Positions 1-8,779 are shown, counted from the stretch's first letter. The stretch is DNA of 64,000 nucleotides from Lysinibacillus_B sp042920265 (GCF_042920265.1 NZ_JBDQZI010000001.1:565279-629278); one strand, 5' to 3'. Numbers and translations are program-made. The notes: generated by a model not told the origin, from the sequence alone.

Positions 1-2
1 AA

Positions 3-1736
3 ATGACTGAAGTAAAAACGAAAATCAAGACAAAGTGGAATGAAGCTGAGACTTTCCTTACTTCTATTGATTTAAAAGCGATTGGTAAAGATATCGTACA
101 AGGACTGGTTAACGGTATTAATGAAAAAATCGATGGCGTTGTCACAGCTGCAAAAAATCTAGGTCGAACTGTTATTGATAGTGTATCGAATGTTTTACAG
201 CGTCGAAGCCCAGCACGTGAATTAATTTATATAGGACATGACGTTGGTGAAGGTTTAGCTATCGGTATTGAAGATAAAAAGACGCGTGTTGCAAACGTCA
301 TGAAAGATATGGCGAACAACCTTTTGGATATTTCAGACCATTATAAAGATGAAGAGAAGAAAATTACCGAAAAGGCGAATGCTCAAATTACTAAAATCGA
401 AAAAAGAACACAAGAGGATATTGAAAAAATCCAACGTGCAGCTACATCTAAAAAGCGCCAATTAACACAAGATGAAAACTTAAAAATTCAACGACTTCAG
501 GAAGATGCTGTAGCTAAGATAGCTGAAATTGAGAAGAAAGCCACGTATGATTCCGTAGCATTAATTGCAAAGGCGCAGAAAGATAAGCTAGAAGAAATCA
601 AATTATTTATTCAAGATAAAAAGTCATTGGAAGAATTGACTCTTGTCGAAGAAGCACTTTTATGGCAACAATCATTAGATCAATTTGATATGTACACAAA
701 AGAGCGTGTAGAAGCGCAGAAAGCTTATCAAGCAGCTGTTGATGCTATTAATAAAGAAATCACAACAATCAACACCAATTATTCTAATCAGATTCAAAAA
801 ATAAATGAGGACTTAATCAAGCAGGAAGAAACCTTAACAAAGGCTTACGCTGATGCAGTGGATAAACGAGCGCAGTCTCTTGTATCTTTTAAGGGGCTTT
901 TTGATGCGTTCAAAGTGGAGATCGATGTAACTGGAGAACAGCTAATTGCGAATCTCGGTACGCAAGTAGAAGGATTCAAGGCGTGGCAAACAGAAGTTGA
1001 GAAGCTATCTGAGAGAGCTATTGATAAAGGGCTACTTGAAGAACTTCGCCAGATGGGCCCGAATGCGTTGCCACAATTAGTCGCATTAAATAAACTAACG
1101 GACCAACAGCTTCAACAATACAGTAATCTGTATCAAGAAAAGGCCAGATTAGCTCGCACACAAGCTGAAACTGAGCTGAAAGGCATGAAAGATGATACGG
1201 ATAAGCAAATCACAGCGTTACGTGAGGCTGCTAACAAGCAATTAGTTCACTTACAGAGAGAGTGGCACGAAAAAATTAAGACTCTTACACAAACAACATC
1301 CACTGAATTATCATCGTTGCGACAAGTTGGTCGAGATGCTGGACAAGGTTTGCTCGAGGGACTATCAAGCATGCAAGGTCCTTTACAAGCAAAAGCACAA
1401 TCCATTGCCGATAGTATCTCATCAACCATTAGATCTGCTTTACAGGTTCGAAGCCCAAGTCGTCTCACAAGGAAGATTGGTGTAAATGTTGGTGAAGGTT
1501 TAGTGCTCGGTATGGATGACATGGCTAGTAAGGTTGCGGGAGCTGCACAACGACTCGCATCCACTGTTGAGGGCAATGTAAGTGCAAGTTCTTCCACATC
1601 GATCAATAAGTCTCGTACCTATAATGGTGGAGAGACACATATTCACGTTTACGGGAATAATCCTTCACCGTCGGAAATAGCACGAAAGGCTCTACAAGTA
1701 GAAAGACAACGAGCAATGGAATGGGGGATAGCATGA
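3..1736 (+). CDS. Phage tail tape measure protein, C-terminal part
   Basis: The reading frame is open from the window edge, so the first ATG at 3 is probably internal and the gene starts upstream. The visible 577 residues are mostly charged coiled coil (about residues 110-300 and 370-440). Two copies of a tape-measure motif flank it: a GLVNGI stretch followed by RRSPARELIYIGHDVGEGL near residues 35-90, and GLLEGL followed by VRSPSRLTRKIGVNVGEGL near 450-505. Tape measure proteins set tail length and pass into the host envelope at infection. The stop codon overlaps the start of the Dit gene (ATGA), so the two are translationally coupled. A transmembrane segment, if present, would lie in the missing N-terminal part. 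Confidence 0.9.
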   Translation: MTEVKTKIKTKWNEAETFLTSIDLKAIGKDIVQGLVNGINEKIDGVVTAAKNLGRTVIDSVSNVLQRRSPARELIYIGHDVGEGLAIGIEDKKTRVANVMKDMANNLLDISDHYKDEEKKITEKANAQITKIEKRTQEDIEKIQRAATSKKRQLTQDENLKIQRLQEDAVAKIAEIEKKATYDSVALIAKAQKDKLEEIKLFIQDKKSLEELTLVEEALLWQQSLDQFDMYTKERVEAQKAYQAAVDAINKEITTINTNYSNQIQKINEDLIKQEETLTKAYADAVDKRAQSLVSFKGLFDAFKVEIDVTGEQLIANLGTQVEGFKAWQTEVEKLSERAIDKGLLEELRQMGPNALPQLVALNKLTDQQLQQYSNLYQEKARLARTQAETELKGMKDDTDKQITALREAANKQLVHLQREWHEKIKTLTQTTSTELSSLRQVGRDAGQGLLEGLSSMQGPLQAKAQSIADSISSTIRSALQVRSPSRLTRKIGVNVGEGLVLGMDDMASKVAGAAQRLASTVEGNVSASSSTSINKSRTYNGGETHIHVYGNNPSPSEIARKALQVERQRAMEWGIA

Positions 1737-2596
1737 TTACGGAAAAAGTAACATTTACAAATTCACGAGGGCAGTCTATTGAATTATCAAATAGGCGCCC
1801 TTTTCTTTTGCAATCTGTGGAAGGCAAAGCGGATGTTGCAGCCAATATTCAAACGCAAACAGCCCCGTTTCAGGATGGTAGCACGTATATTGATAGCTTG
1901 TTACAAGCACGAGCGATGGCGCTTAATGTATCAATATTAGCGGATAGCCCAGAAGGATTAATTGAAAAACGACAGTTACTTGCATCTGTTTTTAATCCTA
2001 AGCTCGGTCCAGGAAAGCTTATTTATATGAAAGGGAATACTCAACGAGAAATTCAAGCAATTGTAGAGAATGTACCTGTTTTTGGCGTAGGTAGAGAAAA
2101 TAACGGCATGCGATTCCAACGTACAATCATCAATTTATTATGCCCTTCGCCTTTCTGGGAGGACCTACTAGCCGAAAATTACAAGCTAGAAGATTTCGTC
2201 AGCAATTTCCGATTTTCATTCCATTTCCCTGTGCGATTTGCTACCAGGGGAGACTCTAAATTATTAATCAACAAGGGCGATGTACCAACTCCGATTAAAG
2301 TTGAATTTCGTGGTCCGGTAGTAAATCCGAAAATCACCAATTTAACTACAGGTGAATTTATAAAGGTCAACCGTGAGATTCCAACAGGTTATAAATTGAT
2401 ACTTGATACCTCATTCGGACATAAACGAGTAGAGATAGTAGGTCCTGATGGTGTGGTGCAAAATGCATTCCATTATATCGATTTAGCTTCAACATTTTTC
2501 TCATTAGATGTTGGTGAAACGAAATTTAGTTTTATCACAGAAGGCGGCAATCCAGAAGTATATGTAGAGTACAAACATCGCTATCTAAGCGTTTAG
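1733..2596 (+). CDS. Distal tail protein (Dit / phage tail family)
   Basis: This 287-residue protein looks like the SPP1 gp19.1-type distal tail protein that joins the tail tube to the baseplate and fibres. The N-terminal half (ITEKVTFTNSRGQSIEL, a collar region, then FNPKLGPGKLIY) matches the ring-forming domain. The C-terminal half looks like a galectin-like beta fold (LINKGDVPTPIKVEFRG). An ATG at 1721 is also in frame. The start at 1733 is preferred because a GGGGG tract lies 5 bases upstream and it overlaps the tape measure stop. Position after the tape measure gene and before the fibre gene supports the call. Confidence 0.87.
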   Translation: MITEKVTFTNSRGQSIELSNRRPFLLQSVEGKADVAANIQTQTAPFQDGSTYIDSLLQARAMALNVSILADSPEGLIEKRQLLASVFNPKLGPGKLIYMKGNTQREIQAIVENVPVFGVGRENNGMRFQRTIINLLCPSPFWEDLLAENYKLEDFVSNFRFSFHFPVRFATRGDSKLLINKGDVPTPIKVEFRGPVVNPKITNLTTGEFIKVNREIPTGYKLILDTSFGHKRVEIVGPDGVVQNAFHYIDLASTFFSLDVGETKFSFITEGGNPEVYVEYKHRYLSV

Positions 2597-2611
2597 AAGG
2601 AAGTGAAATAA

Positions 2612-4186
2612 ATGGCTGAACATTTTAGTTTTTTTGACCCTGTACAATTACCTGATGGCACATACGATCGTGAGTACAATGCTGAAAAATTTACAAAGTA
2701 TTTTGGAGTGCTTGTTACAACAGGAGTTATGAAGGGCGTTGGCAATATGCTAGCTGTAAGTGCGAACGGCTCTAATATGGTCACTAGGATTGATACAGGT
2801 ATCGCATTTGTAGAAGCTAAATATTACGAAAATGATAGCTTTTTAGAATTAACACATGACACGGAAACACTTGGTAAAAGTCGTATCGACCGTATTGTTG
2901 TACGGATGGATTTAAGTACAGAAGCAAGGTATGTGAGAGCCTTTATTAAAAAAGGTGTGTCTTCCACAAGTCCAGTTGCCCCGGCTTTAACACAAACTGC
3001 TAATATTTATGAAATTTCGTTAGCACAGGTGAAAATAGTTGGTGGTCAGACATTCATCGCAGCTAATGCCGTTACTGATGAGCGAGGTATTGACGTTATT
3101 TGTCCGTGGGCGGGTTCAAATATCTTACCTTCTTTTGACGATAATGCGTTAGCACAGCATATAAACAACCAACAAATACACGTTACTGAAGCACAGCAGA
3201 ACTTTTGGAATGACCAATTAGTAACTAACACCAATGTTGTTCTCGGCGGTTCAGTAGATTTCAACACATTAGATTGGGGTTTTACATTTAAAATATACGA
3301 TGTGTCTGGTGCTTTAAATGCACCACCGGAGGGTTACGGGGTTATAACGACATTTAGCACTAAAGATAATTCATGGGGTGTTCAAAAATTTTACGGCATG
3401 AGTACTGGCAACACTTATTATAGGACATATGCTGACGGTACTTGGAAACCATGGAGAATGTCAGGTTTCGCACAACAAACAGTAGTCAGTTGGAATAGTG
3501 TATATGGTCGCTTTCCAGAGTATTGTGCTATTATAACCGATTGGGATCTTGCTGTGCAAAATGGTAGATATATGGCGCAAGGCGCTTCAAATGCACCAAA
3601 TGGCGAATGGTTTATGGGTATAGTGATATCACATAATGCAGAGTGGATTGTTCAAAAGGTAATACAATTTACAGGCATTTATGGGGAAAGAGAGTATGAG
3701 CGATGGAAGAAGAACGGCGTATGGGGTCCATGGACAGAAACATCCCCTAAATTACTTTTTCCATCTGTCAGTAACGGAAAAGCTACCGTTAATCAGGCGG
3801 TTACTGACATGGGGATATATACTGCGCCTGATGCCACTTTCCAAACCACTGCGAATAACATAAGAAACTTGAGCAACAGAGTTAGTGGGAATGGAATTGT
3901 ATTATCATCTGGAATAACAGTAAGTAATCTTAATTTTAGACCGAGAATTGTATTAATTAAATTTTACAATGGTAGTAATCTTAATGGGGAAGGTATCTAT
4001 GTTGAGGGCTGGTACAATGTGTCGGTGGATGTTTTCAATCCTTATCTATTTGATAATTCAGTTCAGAGATGGGGGAACTACGGTAATGTATTTACAGTAA
4101 TGAGTAACGGTTTCTCACTTACGGGTGGGGTTACATCATCGCTATCTGCCGTAGGATCGCGATACGAATATGTTTGTATAAAATGA
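2612..4186 (+). CDS. Phage tail fibre / baseplate protein with pyocin-knob-like repeats
   Basis: This 524-residue protein opens with a domain (MAEHFSFFDPV, residues 1-170) common in Gram-positive phage baseplate proteins. It is followed by two knob-like segments: GYGVITTF with YGMSTGNTYYRTYADGTWKPW near 235-285, and a second ending RWKKNGVWGPWTE near 355-375. Knob domains are aromatic-rich repeats found in receptor-binding fibres, so this is the likely host-recognition component. The distal 120 residues are of unknown fold. It sits 15 bases after the Dit gene with a GGAAGTG ribosome-binding site. It is tail-associated with good confidence; the exact role is inferred. Confidence 0.75.
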   Translation: MAEHFSFFDPVQLPDGTYDREYNAEKFTKYFGVLVTTGVMKGVGNMLAVSANGSNMVTRIDTGIAFVEAKYYENDSFLELTHDTETLGKSRIDRIVVRMDLSTEARYVRAFIKKGVSSTSPVAPALTQTANIYEISLAQVKIVGGQTFIAANAVTDERGIDVICPWAGSNILPSFDDNALAQHINNQQIHVTEAQQNFWNDQLVTNTNVVLGGSVDFNTLDWGFTFKIYDVSGALNAPPEGYGVITTFSTKDNSWGVQKFYGMSTGNTYYRTYADGTWKPWRMSGFAQQTVVSWNSVYGRFPEYCAIITDWDLAVQNGRYMAQGASNAPNGEWFMGIVISHNAEWIVQKVIQFTGIYGEREYERWKKNGVWGPWTETSPKLLFPSVSNGKATVNQAVTDMGIYTAPDATFQTTANNIRNLSNRVSGNGIVLSSGITVSNLNFRPRIVLIKFYNGSNLNGEGIYVEGWYNVSVDVFNPYLFDNSVQRWGNYGNVFTVMSNGFSLTGGVTSSLSAVGSRYEYVCIK

Positions 4187-4203
4187 GTTTGGAGGATTAT
4201 TTA

Positions 4204-4485
4204 ATGGCTATTGGAATGCGTGTATATTATGATAACAATTCTAAAAAAATAATACATGTTTCCCCTGAGTATTCACAAGGCGAACCATTAGGCGAAGAAG
4301 ATGTGCGATATTTTGACGTACCATATGGAAGTATTGACTTTAAGAGGTCAAAAATAATAGATTTCGATATAGAAAACAAAAAAATTATAGTCGAAGAGAT
4401 ATTAAGTGATGAAGAAAAGAAAATTAGAGAATTAGAAGACGCTTTGTTATTACAAACGGATTCTGAAATTGGGGGGATTTTATAA
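4204..4485 (+). CDS. Hypothetical phage tail-region protein
   Basis: This 93-residue acidic protein (MAIGMRVYYDNNSKK) is of unrecognised family. A longer frame opens at a TTG at 4174 inside the preceding gene. The ATG at 4204 is chosen because GGAGG lies 8 bases upstream. The C-terminus carries a charged helix (SDEEKKIRELEDALLLQ), as in small proteins that follow fibre genes in Gram-positive phages. It ends in TAATG with the next small gene, so translation is coupled. A fibre accessory or chaperone role is possible but not shown. Confidence 0.7.
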   Translation: MAIGMRVYYDNNSKKIIHVSPEYSQGEPLGEEDVRYFDVPYGSIDFKRSKIIDFDIENKKIIVEEILSDEEKKIRELEDALLLQTDSEIGGIL

Positions 4486-4643
4486 TGGTGAATCAAGTGG
4501 TAGTACAGATTGCAGCAGGACGTATCATGAACAAGGGGCTTAATCCCAAAACAGGGCAAGTATACGTAATTGATGACATCACGAATCCTGACTACAGACA
4601 AGCTGTGGAGGACTATATTTTAGCTAACACAGAGGGCGTGTAA
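4485..4643 (+). CDS. Small phage protein of the fibre region (52 aa)
   Basis: A 52-codon frame starts at the ATG overlapping the previous stop (TAATG) and ends one base before the next gene. A GGGGGG tract lies just upstream. The product (MVNQVVVQIAAGRIMNKGLN, then a charged tail ending LANTEGV) resembles in size and position the short XkdX-like proteins behind phage fibre genes, but it lacks a signature I can name. Tight packing on both sides is the main evidence that it is real. Confidence 0.65.
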   Translation: MVNQVVVQIAAGRIMNKGLNPKTGQVYVIDDITNPDYRQAVEDYILANTEGV

Positions 4644-4644
4644 A

Positions 4645-5793
4645 ATGAAAAAGCCCATTCGAATATTATCTCTCAACATGGACATCTTAGGTGAAATTGA
4701 CAACTATGAATCCATGTTTTTTAATCGTTCCTGGCATGGCATCGGGGGCATCGAATTGCGTATTAACCGTTACAAAAAATACGCAGATACATTATTAAAA
4801 AATAACCTTATTCTTGTTGGAAGCGACTTGAATAAGGTTTTTATGATTAAGCATAGGGAAATTGAGCTCGATGAAAACGGCAAGATTACGGAGAACTGGC
4901 TCATTAAAGGCTATGCGCTCAAATCAATCGTTGCACAGCGTATTACTATGCCACCAATGCATACAGCTTATGATAATCGTAGCGGTAACGCTGAAACCGT
5001 GATGAAGCATTACGTGAATAACAATTTAGTCAATCCGACTGATCAAAGGCGCAAAATACCACAGTTAGTAATGGCGCCTGACTTACAGCGAGGTATTCAC
5101 ACTGTCTATTCTTCGCGCTTTAAAAACGTAGCTGAAGAGATGTCTATAATGTCGCTCGCTAGTGGCTTAGGGTGGGACGTAACGCTCGATATTGAGAATA
5201 AAAAATGGGTATTTGATGTCATGGAAGGGCGACATTTAGTAGCTGGTCAGTCGGTGAATCCACCGGTTATATTCAGTCCACAGTTTGAAAGTTTGAAGTC
5301 ATTACAATATGTACAGTCGGATTTGAATTATAAAAATGTAGCTATCGTTGCCGGGCAAGGTGAGGGGATAGATAGGCGTGTGATTGAAGTCGGCAACTAT
5401 AGCGCCATCCATCGCCATGAAATCTTTATCGATGCACGGGACGTAGCTGAAACAGATGATAACGAGCAGCCATTACCAGTGGAGCAAATTATTCAATCTC
5501 TTACTGATCGTGGTCAACAACAATTAAATGAGTTACTTCAGGAAGAGTATTTAGAGGGGCAAATATTGACGAATAGTCCGTTTAAGTATCAAGTTGATTA
5601 TGATTATGGTGATATTACCACGATTCAAAATGTTGATTGGGGCATTGCGATGGATGCTCGTATTACGGATATAAAAGAGGTGTATGAAACGGGTGGGTTT
5701 AGCATTGAGGCGACATTTGGTAATAGTAGACCTACTTTGATTCAGAAGATTAAGCAGGAACTTTCGCAGATTAGTGGGGAGGTTAGGAGGTAA
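4645..5793 (+). CDS. Gp37-like phage tail protein (ReqiPepy6 type)
   Basis: This 382-residue protein begins MKKPIRILSLNMDILGEID and continues with a SWHGIGGIELRINRY segment and the pair NLILVGSDLNKVFMIKHREIELDENG. These are characteristic of the siphovirus ReqiPepy6 Gp37-like family, a tail-hub or spike component related in role to Tal/gp27 proteins. The C-terminus (FEATFGNSRPTLIQKIKQEL) also fits. It starts two bases after the upstream small gene, completing the tail operon. No peptidase motif is seen, so it is probably structural. Confidence 0.8.
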   Translation: MKKPIRILSLNMDILGEIDNYESMFFNRSWHGIGGIELRINRYKKYADTLLKNNLILVGSDLNKVFMIKHREIELDENGKITENWLIKGYALKSIVAQRITMPPMHTAYDNRSGNAETVMKHYVNNNLVNPTDQRRKIPQLVMAPDLQRGIHTVYSSRFKNVAEEMSIMSLASGLGWDVTLDIENKKWVFDVMEGRHLVAGQSVNPPVIFSPQFESLKSLQYVQSDLNYKNVAIVAGQGEGIDRRVIEVGNYSAIHRHEIFIDARDVAETDDNEQPLPVEQIIQSLTDRGQQQLNELLQEEYLEGQILTNSPFKYQVDYDYGDITTIQNVDWGIAMDARITDIKEVYETGGFSIEATFGNSRPTLIQKIKQELSQISGEVRR

Positions 5794-5829
5794 AAGTAGC
5801 AGTAGCCATTTTTAATGATAAAAAGTTAT

Positions 5830-5880
5830 TAAAGGTAGATTTCCTCCTTTGGTAGAATATTTTAGTGAGGAGGAGAGTAT
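5830..5880 (+). promoter_or_regulatory. Extended -10 promoter and Shine-Dalgarno-occluding hairpin
   Basis: TGGTAGAAT at 5850..5858 is an extended -10 element with a poor -35. TCCTCCT at 5842..5848 is complementary to the ribosome-binding site AGGAGGA at 5868..5874; the stem extends to nine pairs including one wobble. Transcripts from the local promoter would begin near 5865 and lack the upstream arm, whereas read-through RNA from the tail operon would carry the closed hairpin. Confidence 0.5.
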
Positions 5881-6555
5881 ATGATAAAAAAAAATATTAT
5901 TTCAGAAATAATTAAACCTAATATTTCAGGTGAAGAATTGTTTCAAGTTATTAAAAGTTTTGCTCAGGAGAGTACAAATTTTATACCTGTATTAAGTAGT
6001 TTAATGAATTGGGTAGATCACAGGAACTTTAAAATTAGAATTGAAGAACATGAAGAAAAAATAAAAAAGATTTTTCTTTCGATTCCTGAAGATAAATTTG
6101 AATTTATATTTACTAAAGTAACGCCATTAGTATTCGAGAAAATAATAAAAGATCATGAAGATGATAAAGTTGATTTGTTATTAAACGGATTTGAAAATTG
6201 TGTAGAAAATGATGTTACAGATTATGATGAAATATTATATTATTTCGATATGATTTCATCTTTACGAGTGTATGAGATTAAACGCTTGTTTAGTTATTAT
6301 AACATTAATGAAGAGGAACCTGTTGAAATAATAAATCACACTTCAAAGGGAATGTTATTAAAAGCAGCAGACAGAAAATTAAATGATTTGAATTTGGTTA
6401 AATTTGGATCTAGTACAGATTGGCAATCTTTTGGAGATGGTTTAGATCATCTTAATATTTATAAAGAAGATGATGACCGATTAATAAGAAGTAAGATAGA
6501 AAAAACTTTTACAGGCAATAAATTAATAGAATTTATTGGATATAGTAATATCTAG
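5881..6555 (+). CDS. Hypothetical prophage cargo protein
   Basis: This 224-residue acidic protein is clearly more AT-rich than the tail genes around it. It has no signal peptide or membrane segment, and I recognise no family or catalytic motif. It reads as mainly alpha-helical (for example NFKIRIEEHEEKIKKIFLSIPEDKF). It has its own probable promoter, a strong but occludable ribosome-binding site and its own terminator, placed between tail and lysis genes. That is the typical layout of a lysogenic-conversion gene, and a phage-exclusion role would fit the position. This is inference only. Confidence 0.75.
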   Translation: MIKKNIISEIIKPNISGEELFQVIKSFAQESTNFIPVLSSLMNWVDHRNFKIRIEEHEEKIKKIFLSIPEDKFEFIFTKVTPLVFEKIIKDHEDDKVDLLLNGFENCVENDVTDYDEILYYFDMISSLRVYEIKRLFSYYNINEEEPVEIINHTSKGMLLKAADRKLNDLNLVKFGSSTDWQSFGDGLDHLNIYKEDDDRLIRSKIEKTFTGNKLIEFIGYSNI

Positions 6556-6561
6556 CCTTTT

Positions 6562-6597
6562 AATGCCTACTAGAATTAATTTTAGTAGGCATTTTAT
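6562..6597 (+). terminator. Intrinsic terminator after cargo gene
   Basis: An 11-bp perfect stem (AATGCCTACTA with TAGTAGGCATT), a 10-base loop and a following TTTTATT end the cargo transcript before the holin gene. Confidence 0.8.
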
Positions 6598-6620
6598 TAC
6601 GTGAATAAAGGAGCTATAGC

Positions 6621-7049
6621 ATGGAGCAATTAGCAAAAAACATTATAGCAGGTATCACTTCGGTTTTTACCTACTTTTTCGGGGGATGGTCAATTTTATT
6701 GACATCCCTTTTAATTTTGAATGTATTAGACTTTGCATTAGGCATTTTATCAAGTGACGAAAAAATCAATTCAAAACGTCTTACGCAAGGTGGTACGAAA
6801 AAAGGCATCATGTGGATGTGGATTTTAGTTGCGAATTTAGTATATATGGTGCTAAATCACATGGGATATGATATCGGTGTCTCTATAGCAAACTGGGTAA
6901 CTTTATACTTCATTCTGACAGAAGTAATTTCATTAGAAGAAAATAGCGCAAAACTAGGCTCACCGATCCCTACACCGGTGAGTTTTTTAATTAACAAATT
7001 AAAAGATGTTGTAGAAACAAAATTTAAAGTGGAAGGTGATAAAAAATGA
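6621..7049 (+). CDS. Phage holin (TcdE/toxin-secretion holin family)
   Basis: This 142-residue membrane protein has hydrophobic segments near residues 18-45 (TYFFGGWSILLTSLLILNVLDFALGIL), 62-80 and 85-105. The LDFALGIL and KRLTQGGTKKG motifs are typical of the phi-29/TcdE type holin family. The C-terminal tail is charged. It would open the membrane so that the adjacent endolysin can reach the wall. The stop overlaps the endolysin start by four bases, forming a lysis cassette. AAAGGAG precedes the ATG. Confidence 0.88.
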   Translation: MEQLAKNIIAGITSVFTYFFGGWSILLTSLLILNVLDFALGILSSDEKINSKRLTQGGTKKGIMWMWILVANLVYMVLNHMGYDIGVSIANWVTLYFILTEVISLEENSAKLGSPIPTPVSFLINKLKDVVETKFKVEGDKK

Positions 7050-7768
7050 CCTTCGCAATGATTTATGACAAACGGAATCGTGAAAATTTAAATAAGCTTG
7101 CGGATCACACTCGTGTTGCTGCTTACAAGTGGTATCAGTATTGCATCGATAAAAAATATCAAGTACTTATCTATGAGACGCTACGTGATAAAGCTACACA
7201 ACAAAAATATGTGCAAGAGGGTAAGTCCCAGACCATGCGCTCGTATCATTTAGTTGGCCAAGCTTTGGATTTTGTGTTTGTAGATAATAACGGCAAAGCG
7301 CTTTGGTCTATCAATGCCTACGTAACAAAAATGGATGTCATTAATTATGCAAAAAAATGCGGCTTCACTTGGGGCGGTGATTGGGATAATGATGGTGATT
7401 GGCGAGATGAGACGTTTCTGGACTCACCACATTTACAATATGAGTACACAGGTTATGGCAAAGATACATTCGGCAAAATTAAAGGAAATGGAGATGTATT
7501 AACAGTGGATCAATTCAATATTTTAATGAGTAAGATTAACGCACAAAATGAGGAACTTGCTAAACTGAAGAAACAAGTTGCAACGAAAGCGGATGTAGAA
7601 TCTGACGCTGAGGTGCACGAATCTCATAAAGTAGCGTGGGATTGGGCAATTGACGAGGGAATCATTAAGGGCAATGGCACAACACTAAATCCAAATGGAG
7701 CACTGACACGTCAGCAAATGGCGACGATGCTCAAACGTTATCATGATAAACATGTAGCCAATAAATAA
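7046..7768 (+). CDS. Endolysin: M15 peptidase with C-terminal SLH-like domain
   Basis: This 240-residue protein has an M15 (VanY/Ply500-like) metallopeptidase domain over residues 1-150. The zinc ligands are in HLVGQALD (His68, Asp75) and DSPHLQY (His129), which supports an L-alanyl-D-glutamate type peptidoglycan endopeptidase. A coiled linker (QNEELAKLKKQV) leads to a single S-layer-homology-like module near 195-235 (AWDWAIDEGIIKGNG, TRQQMATMLKRY). That module probably anchors the enzyme to secondary cell wall polymer. It is coupled to the holin by a four-base overlap. No signal peptide is present, as expected for holin-dependent release. Confidence 0.9.
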   Translation: MTFAMIYDKRNRENLNKLADHTRVAAYKWYQYCIDKKYQVLIYETLRDKATQQKYVQEGKSQTMRSYHLVGQALDFVFVDNNGKALWSINAYVTKMDVINYAKKCGFTWGGDWDNDGDWRDETFLDSPHLQYEYTGYGKDTFGKIKGNGDVLTVDQFNILMSKINAQNEELAKLKKQVATKADVESDAEVHESHKVAWDWAIDEGIIKGNGTTLNPNGALTRQQMATMLKRYHDKHVANK

Positions 7769-7773
7769 ACGAG

Positions 7774-7813
7774 AAGGACCAGCTAGGTTTAATCTCTTTG
7801 CTGGTCCTTTTTA
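7774..7813 (+). terminator. Intrinsic terminator after lysis cassette
   Basis: AAGGACCAGC pairs with GCTGGTCCTT, followed by five T residues. It ends the late transcript. Confidence 0.85.
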
Positions 7814-8070
7814 GGTAAAAAGTAGGGCGTACCGACAGGCGGAATATCGGTGTCCGACAGATAAAATGTCGGTTGTAATATCGGTATAGGTACTGTTAGA
7901 CTTAAGTTGACTCGAGCCAAGGGAATATTTCCCAAAAAATATGATTGTATGTACATATAAAAGTTTTAATAATATCAACAAGAATAGCTTAATTTTATGA
8001 AAAAAGTAGTGTTTTTGAATTCAATTCAAAGTTAATTGCATAAAAATATGTTTTAAAGGGGTTATTTCGT
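7814..8070. other. Intergenic region with small hairpins
   Basis: No gene is visible. Two short inverted repeats built on CCGACA/TGTCGG and two copies of ATATCGGT lie at about 7835-7890. A near-palindrome GGGAATATTTCCC lies at about 7921-7933, and the rest is AT-rich. It probably contains the promoter of the secreted protein gene at 8071, but no convincing -35/-10 pair was found. Confidence 0.4.
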
Positions 8071-8625
8071 GTGAAAAAGAGGATACTTAATAAATTTATT
8101 ATTTGTTTAACAGTAATTTTAACTGTATTTGCCTCAGGAATGAATCAATTTGCTCAAGCATCATCTCTTGATGAAATAGAGGATAGAAAGATTGTAGAAA
8201 CAATAGAAGTAACTAATGAAGAATTACTAAAGACTTTAGAAGAACAAAATTTTGATCCAGAGCAGTTACAAATATTTAAAAATATAATTGAAGAAGAAAA
8301 ATTAGCTCCTTCTTTAACTCCTTTCGCAGCAACACTTAGCGATACGCCAAACTTTATTCGTTATTATGATAATGGTACTTTTGAAATAGGTTTAAATAAA
8401 GAGTCATTACGATGGGCTGCTATAGGTGGAACAGCTGTACTTGTAGGAATACTTGCTGCTATACCTGTTGCAGGCGGAGTAATTTCTGGAGTTACAGGCA
8501 CTATTTTGGGATATGCATCTGGTAGTATTTCAAAAGGATACTCATTTGTTTTTCGTCCTATATATAGTCATGGCATGGTAAGGTATGAACCTATTGGTGT
8601 TTACCCAATTGCAGGTTATGAATAA
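8071..8625 (+). CDS. Secreted protein with hydrophobic glycine-rich C-terminus
   Basis: This 184-residue protein starts at a GTG behind AAAGGGG. A Sec signal peptide occupies residues 1-31 (KKR, a hydrophobic core, and the cleavage-like site AQASS). An acidic propeptide-like stretch follows (about 32-85). The C-terminal half contains a hydrophobic, Gly/Ala-rich segment near 115-155 (GGTAVLVGILAAIPVAGG, VTGTILGYASG) and an aromatic tail. It has no cysteine after the signal and no enzyme motif. The architecture recalls secreted antimicrobial proteins, and the overlapping membrane gene could give immunity. That function is inferred; I do not recognise the family. Confidence 0.75.
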   Translation: MKKRILNKFIICLTVILTVFASGMNQFAQASSLDEIEDRKIVETIEVTNEELLKTLEEQNFDPEQLQIFKNIIEEEKLAPSLTPFAATLSDTPNFIRYYDNGTFEIGLNKESLRWAAIGGTAVLVGILAAIPVAGGVISGVTGTILGYASGSISKGYSFVFRPIYSHGMVRYEPIGVYPIAGYE

Positions 8626-8779
8626 AAATATATATATATATATATTAACTGTCTTAATTTATTTTTTTATACTTATTGCAGTTACTGAATTGTTTGCTAA
8701 TATTTATATTAGAGGTATTTTAACTTTTTTATTAATTTATTTAGTTTGGATTATTGCCTATGGAAGGAAAAGTAAATAA
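8618..8779 (+). CDS. Small two-helix membrane protein (53 aa), partner of 8071 gene
   Basis: The ATG at 8618 overlaps the stop of the secreted protein gene. The 53-residue product (MNKNIYIYILTVLIYFFILI, then FANIYIRGILTFLLIYLVWIIAYGRKSK) is two transmembrane helices with a basic tail. The first codons fall in a run of TA repeats (8629-8646). A longer in-frame start at 8585 exists but lies deep in the upstream gene. It may be an immunity or secretion partner of the upstream protein; no family is recognised. Confidence 0.6.
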   Translation: MNKNIYIYILTVLIYFFILIAVTELFANIYIRGILTFLLIYLVWIIAYGRKSK

